DNA of 64,000 nt from an uncultured Opitutia bacterium (GTDB lineage: Bacteria; Verrucomicrobiota; Verrucomicrobiia; Opitutales; Opitutaceae). The stretch spans positions 1 to 64,000 of the forward strand of contig CAIMFY010000022.1 in NCBI GenBank assembly GCA_903840415.1, given 5' to 3'. Positions within the stretch are counted from its first letter, which is position 1. Every line of letters starts with the position of its first letter. Of the stretch, positions 7,812 to 14,075 are shown in pieces. Below the pieces are notes generated by a model. The model had not been told where the DNA came from. It did no database searches and saw only the letters and a program-made list of their open reading frames with translations. Position numbers and translations under genes: made by a program.

Positions 7812-9029
7812 TCAGAGGCCGAAGCTGGCGGGCTTCAGGCTCCAGAACTCCGCCACCTGGCGCGGGTCGCTGATCTGTGCCAGGTAGTTCTTCTCGATCA
7901 TCTTTACTGAGGTGCCGCACTGGGCCGCCACGTCGCCCACAGAGTAAAGCGGACCAGATGGCCCCCTAAGCTTCACCAGATTAGAGATGGCCGTATGCCT
8001 GAGGATGTCCTGCACGTCGGCCTTGCCAGGGAAAGCGGCGTCCCAGAGTGGGCGCTGGTGGCAGCGAGAGTAACGCGGGTACAGCCCATGGGCCTTAAAA
8101 TACACCAGCCACTCCACCAGGTTGGGTTGGAGAACCATGGAGCGGGTCTTTCCGCCAAGCTTTGAGCTGGTGATGATGACGCGACGCTCGTCCAAATCGA
8201 CCTGCGCCCAGGCCGCATCAGCCTTGGCCCTTTCCGCCGCAGCCTGCTGCACCCTGGTGGCACGCTTGGGTTTCGGGACATGCCACATGTGTTTTGCCTC
8301 AGCCTCGGGCCTAGAGCCTGTGAACAGTCCCCAGACGACCCACGCCAGCTGGTCCGTGCCTATGGCGGCAGTGATTAGCTTCTTAACCTCGGCGATGTAC
8401 AGGATAGTTATGTGGCCAGACTTGGCGTCGGCGGGACGCTCAATGTGGATAAACGGCGACCTATCCAGTGGGAAGTCAGGGAGGGCTGCCAGGCGCTTAC
8501 TCTTGCCAGCCAGCCAGTCGAACAGACCACGCAGGACCTTGTCCCTGTGGAAGCGGCTGGTGTTGGTGGCCAGGTACCGCTCGATGGCCTTAAACGTGAT
8601 TTCTGACGGCTTCTGGTGGCCGAACAGGGCCACAAACGGCTCCAAGTACACCTTGATCTCTTTGAGAGTCTTCTTCGCCTTTCCCTTGGCCTTTTTGCGG
8701 GCCTGGTAGTCGGCGGCATACTCCGCGAGGGTCAACTCCACTGTGCGCCTAGAAGTGGCTAGAAAGTGGGTAGCAACCTTGGTTAGCGGTGCTGTCACCC
8801 CTGCTGCTTTCAACACGTAAAGTGCCTCTTGGGCGTCCAGCAGTTCGGCCTTGGTCATGCCCCCGCCGTCGCCAAATTGCTTCAGCAGGGCCAGGCGGTG
8901 CACCTCGGCCTCCCGCTTGGTGGGGAAACGGCTGCGGTCCCTGGCCCCGTCTGGCAAGGTCACGTTGAAACCCCACCAGAGCTTACCCGATGGATACTTA
9001 CCTGCCAGAACTGGAGGGTCGAAGCTCAT
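7812..9029 (-). CDS. int: Tyrosine recombinase (integrase) of the tRNA-Asp element
   Basis: A 405-residue site-specific recombinase next to attL, as expected. An N-terminal arm-binding region (about 1-60) and a SAM-like core-binding region (LAEYAADYQARKKAKGKA, about 100-190) precede the catalytic domain. Visible catalytic residues are the first Arg in FTGSRPEA, Lys in SSKLGGKTR, the Arg-His of DILRHTAIS, and the nucleophile Tyr in IEKNYLAQ. The usual first His of box II is Asp here. The start codon overlaps the stop codon of the upstream HTH gene (ATGA, 9026-9029), so the two are translationally coupled. It would integrate and, with the HTH protein, excise the element. Confidence 0.93.
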   Translation of the reverse strand: MSFDPPVLAGKYPSGKLWWGFNVTLPDGARDRSRFPTKREAEVHRLALLKQFGDGGGMTKAELLDAQEALYVLKAAGVTAPLTKVATHFLATSRRTVELTLAEYAADYQARKKAKGKAKKTLKEIKVYLEPFVALFGHQKPSEITFKAIERYLATNTSRFHRDKVLRGLFDWLAGKSKRLAALPDFPLDRSPFIHIERPADAKSGHITILYIAEVKKLITAAIGTDQLAWVVWGLFTGSRPEAEAKHMWHVPKPKRATRVQQAAAERAKADAAWAQVDLDERRVIITSSKLGGKTRSMVLQPNLVEWLVYFKAHGLYPRYSRCHQRPLWDAAFPGKADVQDILRHTAISNLVKLRGPSGPLYSVGDVAAQCGTSVKMIEKNYLAQISDPRQVAEFWSLKPASFGL

Positions 9030-9050
9030 GCAGCTCTGCCCTTCAACGCC
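9001..9050. repeat. 50-bp direct repeat, copy 1 (int/xis junction)
   Basis: An exact 50-bp match to 24891-24940, 15.9 kb away in the same orientation; the match breaks on both sides. This copy spans the end of the excisionase-like gene and the start of the integrase gene. Confidence 0.9.
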
Positions 9051-9313
9051 TGCAAGACCTCCCAGAGGTCATAACGCAGGAATGACTTGCCCTTCTTGCC
9101 CTGGGTGCCTGGCGGGCGGAGGCCTGTGATGAGACCCGTGGCGTCCCAGTTACCAATAGTGCGGCGCTTAACCTCCAAGAGGCTGGCCAGCTCATCAGCT
9201 TTGACGATGACTTGGTTCGGGCCCGTTACTGGAGGAAGCTGTTTCACCAACATATATATCCGATGTGGAAACAAGGCGGAAGACGATTTTGTGATTTTTT
9301 TCGGCCTACCCAC
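9026..9313 (-). CDS. Small MerR/AlpA-like HTH protein, candidate excisionase
   Basis: A 95-residue basic protein. The segment VIVKADELASLLEVKRRTIGNW is an HTH of the MerR/excisionase type, followed by a wing-like stretch (GKSFLRYDLWEVLQAL). Its stop overlaps the integrase start, and such proteins beside integrases commonly direct excision and repress the integrase promoter. It overlaps the upstream gene by 8 bp. An origin as a general transcription factor cannot be excluded. Confidence 0.7.
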   Translation of the reverse strand: MGRPKKITKSSSALFPHRIYMLVKQLPPVTGPNQVIVKADELASLLEVKRRTIGNWDATGLITGLRPPGTQGKKGKSFLRYDLWEVLQALKGRAA

Positions 9314-9539
9314 CGAAATCGATTTTCACGAAGCCAAATTCCTTAGCCACCTTGGGATCATTGGTTTCGAGGAAAACGTAATCGTCCTCCATAGGAGCAC
9401 GCAGGGTTACTCCTGCGGCTTCTAGCTCGGCCAGAAAGCCGATCTGTCCAGTGAGAGCAGAGATCATCTCGGAAATGGTGGTTGAGCCGTCGCAAGTCCA
9501 TTTAGCGCGCCAGCAAAGTTCGTATTTCTTGATTTTCAT
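9306..9539 (-). CDS. Small uncharacterised protein
   Basis: A 77-residue acidic protein beginning MKIKKYELCWRAKWTCDG, with predicted short strands and one helix (STTISEMISALTGQIGFLAELEAAG). No family recognised. Its 3' end overlaps the HTH gene by 8 bp, so it belongs to the leftward integrase operon. The 111 bp upstream (9540-9650) hold no gene I can support. Confidence 0.6.
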   Translation of the reverse strand: MKIKKYELCWRAKWTCDGSTTISEMISALTGQIGFLAELEAAGVTLRAPMEDDYVFLETNDPKVAKEFGFVKIDFGG

Positions 9540-9650
9540 GGTCGAATTGAGATTGCTAGGCAGCTGAGTACCAGGCCCGCAGCGAATGCCCAGGGGCGGT
9601 CCGCCAGGCCTACGAGCAGCAGGCTTGCCCCGCCCACGGCTAGCGTCGTC

Positions 9651-9968
9651 TTAGATAGCTTTTGTGGTCTTGGGAGCACGGCGGGATACCCGATAGAATG
9701 TGCCCTCGGCGATTTGGACAGGCTCAGGGCTTATCACCCATGCTTCCAGCGCGTCGGGGGCATACGCGCGTGCCATGTGCAGCACCTTTTCGGAAATGAA
9801 AAACCCCTGGCGGGCGGGAGTCCGATTCCTCCACCTGCACACAATCGTAATGTTCTCCGACAGGCTATAGAGCAGCAGCTGGTAGTGATACTCCCCGTCC
9901 CAAACATTAAGCGGAAGGGCAAGCCCTGGACTAGGAATCTCTTGGTGTATCGCTGGTGGTGGTGTCAT
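9651..9968 (-). CDS. Small uncharacterised protein
   Basis: A 105-residue protein with a beta-rich centre (YHYQLLLYSLSENITIVCRW) and a C-terminal basic tail. No family recognised. Its start lies inside the 3' end of the upstream HNH-like gene (38-bp overlap), so translation is probably coupled; an inner start is possible. Confidence 0.5.
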   Translation of the reverse strand: MTPPPAIHQEIPSPGLALPLNVWDGEYHYQLLLYSLSENITIVCRWRNRTPARQGFFISEKVLHMARAYAPDALEAWVISPEPVQIAEGTFYRVSRRAPKTTKAI

Positions 9969-10353
9969 TAAAAATTGTCTCGGGACCCGTCAGTTCAGGG
10001 ACGCCGCTGTTGGCAACGGTATCAGGGTTATGCTGCGGGGAATCCGCAGATTTCGCGTTGGTCCCGAGACAAATTTTAGTTTTGGCGTGGATAGCCTCGT
10101 GCAGCGGACGGGCTATACAGAGGCACTGGCAGAGCTCCCGATAAAACGCCGACCGACTGCGTGCGTAGCGGCTCATATTCATGCTCTTTTTCGCTGGGTC
10201 TATATGATGCCAGTGAAGTTGCTCCACGGGCAGTTTTTGCCCTGTGATTTCGCATCCAAGGGCCAGCTTAAGTGCGTCACTGAGTGCCTGATTCTCCCTA
10301 GAGAGTCGCAGCTGGCGGGCAGTCTCACGCCTGATTTTACCCTCTGAGCTCAA
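9931..10353 (-). CDS. HNH-like protein
   Basis: A 140-residue protein. Residues 32-100 contain GCEITGQKL, LHWHHIDPAKKSMNMS and, later, CIARPLHEAIH. This follows the His-His...Asn...His layout of HNH nucleases (WHHIDPxxKxxNxS then xxLHxxIH). The second CxxC zinc pair usual in many HNH proteins is not obvious, so activity is uncertain. The C-terminal 50 residues are low-complexity and polar. It overlaps its neighbours on both sides within the leftward operon. Confidence 0.6.
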   Translation of the reverse strand: MSSEGKIRRETARQLRLSRENQALSDALKLALGCEITGQKLPVEQLHWHHIDPAKKSMNMSRYARSRSAFYRELCQCLCIARPLHEAIHAKTKICLGTNAKSADSPQHNPDTVANSGVPELTGPETIFNDTTTSDTPRDS

Positions 10354-10711
10354 GTTCCACCTCCTTTTCTATCCAGGCCTCGAATGACCTGACGGCTATG
10401 TGCATCTGCCAGTCCATGGCACCGTGCTGGACATAATGTCCGAGAAGAGTGCAGCCTTGCATGCGGCACAGTTGCTCCACCGATAGGCCTACGGGGAGCC
10501 TGGGAGGCCGCCAGTGAGCGCCGATTGGCTCGGTGGTATGTTCCAGCAGGTCGTCCAGAAGGACGCTTCCTGGGGCATCTACAGTCGATTCTATGAACTC
10601 CCTGGCATGCCAGGTATCGAGTAGGCCTAGGGCCAGCAAATGCCAGTTACTGTAACCCTCTGTACAGGGCGTGGTGGCAAAGGTGCTGGGGCGAATGGTA
10701 AGCCTGTTCAT
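10337..10711 (-). CDS. Uncharacterised protein downstream of the PcfJ-like gene
   Basis: A 124-residue protein starting MNRLTIRPSTF. The frame is open further upstream, but that part is the shadow of the PcfJ-like gene; the ATG at 10711 overlaps the PcfJ-like stop as ATGA, which decides the start. The sequence contains SNWHLLALGLLDTWHAREFIES and LLGHYVQHGAMDWQMHIAVRSFEAW, mostly helical. No family recognised. Confidence 0.65.
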   Translation of the reverse strand: MNRLTIRPSTFATTPCTEGYSNWHLLALGLLDTWHAREFIESTVDAPGSVLLDDLLEHTTEPIGAHWRPPRLPVGLSVEQLCRMQGCTLLGHYVQHGAMDWQMHIAVRSFEAWIEKEVELELRG

Positions 10712-11874
10712 ATTGGGAAATCCCACTCTCCTGGCCCTTCGTCCTCGCCCAGCCTTGAGCCAGGCCTGAAGTCTCCGTCTTCGTCCCAGGCTTCGTCGCA
10801 GTCGATGGGCGGGATCTCCATCAACAGCTTTGGCTCTACCAGCGGGAACTCCGAGCGCAGATAGCCCATCACTTCTTCCACGCACTGGTCGCTGGGCTGG
10901 GAATTGCCCCAAGCGCGCAGCTCAGTGGCTTTCCAGAAGCCCTCAGGGTCTCGCTCCAACATCAGGGTAGCCCTACACTTGGGTCGCTTCACCCTGAAAA
11001 AGTAAGCTCGTCCCTCCTGGATCGCCTGCTGGAAACCATAGCAACAATTCTGTTGTTTCCGTCCCTCGCTGAACAGCTCGGCCAGTGTCCTGATGGGCTG
11101 GATGGTCTCAGTGCCTGGTAGGGGTGGAGGTGCAAACGGAATGTGGCTGTGCCTCCGCAAGTGCAGGCGGTGCACGGCGGGGTGCAGCTGCTCATACACC
11201 AGCCCCTTGAACGGCCAGGGCTCCAGCGACTGTTTCCTGTCGGTGCAGTAGAGCCTCCACTCAATTTCGAGCATATCGATGGCATGGGAGACATCCTGCT
11301 CCTGGGCAGGGCTCACGCTCGCACGTTCTACCAGCTGCCAATTGAGGTGCCCCGTGGGGTGATCCAGCGTCTCGATCAGGTCTTTGTTTATTACCTTCAC
11401 GTGATAGAGCCACCGCCTCTTCCGTGGGTCTTGCCAGTGTTGGCCCAACTTGCGGAGAGCATCTTTGCTCCAGGCATCGCCCGTGGCCTTATCCAGGGCA
11501 TTGAGAAACCCATTCTCGGCTGGATAGCCCACGGCCCGCAGGATGTCTCTGTCTCTGCCCTTAAAGGCCTGGCGGATGATGCCTATGAAGGACCGCACGC
11601 TGCTGGGGCATTCCTTGGCCAGCAGTACCAGGAGCGCAGGATTGCGCCGCCAGATTTGCTCGGCTCGGGGCCCGCCGTAGTGGAAAATATAGGGAGAGGC
11701 CCAGCCCAGCACCTGGCTAGCCTCGCGCACCACCCTGGGGATATCGCCACCAGGCTCATTCAGCAGGACCTCCATAAGCAGCCTGGCGGAGTGGCAGAAC
11801 GGCTTCATCCTGGGCGGCCATGCAATGGCACGGGCGGGGTGACCACCTGCGTAGGTAACGGCCCAGTCGCTCAT
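10708..11874 (-). CDS. PcfJ-like protein
   Basis: A 388-residue protein. The C-terminal third carries the signature of the PcfJ family: LFSEGRKQQNCCYGFQQAI, then a beta region (YFFRVKRPKCRATLMLER) and ELRAWGNSQPSDQC, matching the usual 'EGxxxxNCvxxY...aTlxi...qixgxxN' layout. PcfJ-like proteins are found on conjugative plasmids and integrative elements but their biochemical role is not settled. Residues 1-230 are helical and unassigned. It is translationally coupled on both sides (ATGA overlaps at 10708-10711 and 11871-11874). Confidence 0.75.
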   Translation of the reverse strand: MSDWAVTYAGGHPARAIAWPPRMKPFCHSARLLMEVLLNEPGGDIPRVVREASQVLGWASPYIFHYGGPRAEQIWRRNPALLVLLAKECPSSVRSFIGIIRQAFKGRDRDILRAVGYPAENGFLNALDKATGDAWSKDALRKLGQHWQDPRKRRWLYHVKVINKDLIETLDHPTGHLNWQLVERASVSPAQEQDVSHAIDMLEIEWRLYCTDRKQSLEPWPFKGLVYEQLHPAVHRLHLRRHSHIPFAPPPLPGTETIQPIRTLAELFSEGRKQQNCCYGFQQAIQEGRAYFFRVKRPKCRATLMLERDPEGFWKATELRAWGNSQPSDQCVEEVMGYLRSEFPLVEPKLLMEIPPIDCDEAWDEDGDFRPGSRLGEDEGPGEWDFPI

Positions 11875-12101
11875 ACCATGGCCCCCCGTGAGATGACGAT
11901 CCGCCCGATCTCCTGCTGAACCGCAGGTGAGATGGCGTCGCCGATAAACTGGATTGGCTGGCAGACCGTCCCAGCTGCATCCGTGAGCATGAGGCGGGCG
12001 CGAACAACGCCGTCCTCGGAAATCTCTACAAGGTGCCCTCCCGATTGTAGCGGTAGCACGCGGGAGTGAACTCCCGAATTAAAGCGACTGTGATTAGGCA
12101 A
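11871..12101 (-). CDS. Small uncharacterised protein
   Basis: A 76-residue protein, beta-rich (VLPLQSGGHLVEISEDGVV), starting MPNHSRFNSG. No family recognised. Its stop overlaps the PcfJ-like start by 4 bp. The 181 bp upstream are the only real gap in this leftward gene chain. Confidence 0.6.
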   Translation of the reverse strand: MPNHSRFNSGVHSRVLPLQSGGHLVEISEDGVVRARLMLTDAAGTVCQPIQFIGDAISPAVQQEIGRIVISRGAMV

Positions 12102-12117
12102 TTACATCTTTGTTGTC

Positions 12118-12146
12118 CTTTGAACTGAAGATTTTTCAGTTTCAAG
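12118..12146. promoter_or_regulatory. Inverted repeat in the only large gap of the leftward operon
   Basis: AACTGAA (12123-12129), a GATTT loop and TTCAGTT (12135-12141) form a perfect 7-bp inverted repeat that extends imperfectly to 12 bp. It lies about 20-40 bp upstream of the start at 12101. It could be an operator or a weak hairpin terminator for the upstream genes; no long T-run follows on either strand, which favours a binding site or processing hairpin. The rest of 12142-12282 shows nothing I can assign. Confidence 0.4.
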
Positions 12147-12282
12147 AACTACCTATTCACAGGCTATTCCGTCTCCAGCAGAACTAGCTCTCGTGCAGCA
12201 ACTGCTCAGTGAACCTACCAGCTAATAATCTCTCATCACGTCGCCTATGAAGGCAGGGTAGAGGCACCTACACAACAGGCAG

Positions 12283-12561
12283 TCATAGCTCAGTGCTGAA
12301 TCCACCAGACTCTCTAGGCTGGCTATCCACCATAGCCTGCACCACCTGCCCGACTTGCCCAGCCCAGCCGCTAGCCTCCAGCACGCGTACGCACTCATCA
12401 GCGTCCAGGCTACCATTGGCTACGTGCCAGAGCATTGTGTTCCTGCCATCCACTATCTGCTTCATCTGCTCCAGTGACTCAGCAGGATGGGACCAATACA
12501 CCGTGCGGCCCTGGTCTTGCAGGTGACTGAGCAGGGCGCTGACCTCGGCCTGTGAGTTCAC
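12283..12561 (-). CDS. Small uncharacterised protein
   Basis: A 92-residue mostly helical protein (MNSQAEVSALLSHLQDQG...). The region EQMKQIVDGRNTMLWHVANGSLDADECVRVLEASG looks like a small helical fold. No family recognised. Overlaps the upstream gene by 4 bp (ATGA). Confidence 0.6.
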   Translation of the reverse strand: MNSQAEVSALLSHLQDQGRTVYWSHPAESLEQMKQIVDGRNTMLWHVANGSLDADECVRVLEASGWAGQVGQVVQAMVDSQPRESGGFSTEL

Positions 12562-12863
12562 AGGTCGAACGTGAAACCCCTATCTGGGACGGTGCTTCGC
12601 TTGGTCTTTGGCTCACCAGCAATCGCCCTCTCCAACGCGCGAGCTATGGCCAAAGACTGCTGCACGCTGTAGCTGTGCTGGTATGGGGTTGGGTAGAGCC
12701 GCAGACGCATGCCGCTAGAACCCTTAGACCAGGTCGTAACGAATGTAGGTTTTATATCAAAGGCGTGCGATATGCGAGTGCTGCCCTTCGCCCGTAGCTT
12801 AGCCAGGACCTCGGAGCCAACCCGCATTTCCATGTCGGAGCTCTTGTAGAATACGACCCTCAC
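12558..12863 (-). CDS. Small protein, paralogue of the next gene upstream
   Basis: A 101-residue protein beginning MRVVFYKSSDMEMRVGSEVL. The first 25 residues share the pattern MRxVxYKxxxxExxVxxxVxxxLR with the neighbouring protein encoded at 12860-13219, and both contain a W-rich strand near residue 45 followed by an ALxxAxxG helix. The two genes probably arose by tandem duplication. Function unknown. Coupled by ATGA overlaps on both sides. Confidence 0.6.
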   Translation of the reverse strand: MRVVFYKSSDMEMRVGSEVLAKLRAKGSTRISHAFDIKPTFVTTWSKGSSGMRLRLYPTPYQHSYSVQQSLAIARALERAIAGEPKTKRSTVPDRGFTFDL

Positions 12864-13219
12864 ATTAGCTCTTCCACGTCCGCCAATGGCTTCACTGGCC
12901 CTTTGGGCTTGGCTACTGGCTTGGGCTTAGTTGGTCTAGTAGCCTTAATGGGCTTGGTGATGGGCACCCCGCTAAGCGCAGCCGTCACAGCAGCTCTTAG
13001 CACCTTTTTACGGGCCCAGGTAAGCGGCTCGGGAATGGTCGGCGTTATAGGAAACTCCCATGCCCAGCCCTTCCCATCGGATACAAACACCAGGTAATGC
13101 GGCCCTTCTGGCTCTATCATCTCGACCGTGAGCTTGTGCCTGTGACGCCTGAGCCTTTTTATGACCCTGTCTGAGACGGCGACCTCGCTGTGGCGGCCCT
13201 TGTAGAGTACGAGTCTCAC
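12860..13219 (-). CDS. Small protein with Lys/Pro-rich tail, paralogue of its neighbour
   Basis: A 119-residue protein beginning MRLVLYKGRHSEVAVSDRVI. The N-terminal 85 residues resemble the downstream protein (12558-12863). The tail is a Lys-Pro-Thr-rich segment (KATRPTKPKPVAKPK) ending in an acidic ELM, which could bind nucleic acid or be flexible. No family recognised. Confidence 0.6.
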   Translation of the reverse strand: MRLVLYKGRHSEVAVSDRVIKRLRRHRHKLTVEMIEPEGPHYLVFVSDGKGWAWEFPITPTIPEPLTWARKKVLRAAVTAALSGVPITKPIKATRPTKPKPVAKPKGPVKPLADVEELM

Positions 13220-13557
13220 TTGGTGCCGCCTGCCAGTTTAAACACCGTGTTCTCGGCCACTTTATAGCGAGTGGCGATGGTCTTGGCAGTCTCGCCCTCT
13301 TTGCGCGATTTGTAGGCCTGGATGATGGCCTTCTTCTCAGCGTCTGTGAGGTTAGGCCTGCGCTTGCGTGGTGCAGGTGCAGCCTTGGATGGCTTTGCCG
13401 TATCTGGAGCACTGCCCATCGACGCGAGCATCTGGCGAGGGTCAGCATAGCCGAGCTTCTTAGCGGTTTCAGCAATGGTGGACTTAGCCTGCGCCTCGAT
13501 CTGCCCGATTTCTGCCAGCCGCTTCAGCAGCTGAGCCTTCTCTTGTTGGAGGTTCAT
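13216..13557 (-). CDS. Coiled-coil plus HTH DNA-binding protein
   Basis: A 113-residue basic protein. Residues 1-40 form a helix or coiled coil (MNLQQEKAQLLKRLAEIGQI). After a Lys/Pro linker, residues 70-113 form a helix-turn-helix (LTDAEKKAIIQAYKSRKEGE, then IATRYKVAENTVFKL). It resembles small transposase-type or H-NS-like regulators in layout. It may control the leftward operon or bind the repeat array at 13.9 kb. Its start overlaps the stop at 13554 by 4 bp. Confidence 0.65.
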   Translation of the reverse strand: MNLQQEKAQLLKRLAEIGQIEAQAKSTIAETAKKLGYADPRQMLASMGSAPDTAKPSKAAPAPRKRRPNLTDAEKKAIIQAYKSRKEGETAKTIATRYKVAENTVFKLAGGTK

Positions 13558-13838
13558 GGCCAGCGGGTGTAGACCACTGGATGGGCACTTGTCCAGCCTA
13601 AGCCTCTAGATAGCCACCTCACAAAGGAAGCGACCACGCCCAGCCTTGTGGTGAATCTCCTGGGCGAGCCTGGGCTGACCGTGGTTGAGGCTGCCCGCCA
13701 GGCATATTTCGCACAGACGGTGGCTCGCCAGGTAGGCGTGTCGCAGGTCGAGGTAACGCTCACTCTCGGAGGCTCTCTTGGGCGACCTGGAGCGGATACG
13801 GGTGCGCTGTATACCCCAGGGCTGGCCGTCAAAATCAT
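13554..13838 (-). pseudogene. HNH endonuclease gene with displaced reading frame
   Basis: The open frame from the ATG at 13838 to the TGA at 13554 gives an unlikely Arg/Thr/Ser-rich protein. The alternative frame on the same strand, open from 13914 to a TAG at 13606, reads a clear phage-type HNH core: GIQRTRIRSRSPKRA, then LCEIC and QEIHHKAGRGR. That frame has no ATG, GTG or TTG before the core. The end of the first frame (RWLSRGL...SAHP) resembles the usual HNH tail. A lost G in the GGGG run near 13813 and an extra base near 13620 would join start, core and tail into one HNH protein of about 94 residues. Its stop overlaps the next start (ATGA), as expected for an intact gene. Either compensating mutations or base-calling errors fit. 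Confidence 0.55.
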
Positions 13839-13876
13839 GCGGCTGACTTACTGGGCGAAGCCCTGCTTTTCCCCTC

Positions 13877-14026
13877 TGCGAGCATATCCTTTCTAGGGCC
13901 AGCTCGCACCCCCTCTAAACCCTGCTCGCAATCCAGCCTATTATCCTGCTCGCACCCCTTCCTGCGACCTAGCCAACCCAGCCCCAAAATATTCTCGCAG
14001 CACCTATTCCCTTTTCCGATGCGAGC
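13877..14026. promoter_or_regulatory. Iteron-like array of GCTCGCA boxes between divergent gene blocks
   Basis: GCTCGCA occurs at 13902, 13924 and 13948 in direct orientation, with a near copy (TCTCGCA) at 13993 and two inverted copies (TGCGAGC) at 13877 and 14020. The three direct copies are 22 and 24 bp apart, about two helical turns. The array fills the intergenic space between the leftward operon and the rightward gene at 14076. It could be a replication origin for the Rep protein at 15973-17220, a transfer origin, or the operator of the element's main regulator. Confidence 0.6.
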
Positions 14027-14075
14027 AGGGTATCATGGACTGTATAGGTTAATCGCAGCCAACCAAATCAACACC

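Noticed and set aside
11143-11919. 258-codon rightward frame opposite the PcfJ-like gene
   Set aside because: The leftward strand carries a recognisable PcfJ signature and coupled neighbours; the rightward product matches nothing.
13648-13896. 82-codon rightward frame across the HNH region
   Set aside because: It is antisense to the HNH core, which has clear family motifs, and it runs into the repeat array.
13877-14026. CRISPR array in the repeat region
   Set aside because: Repeats are only 7 bp, occur in both orientations, and there are no spacers of constant length or cas genes in the window.
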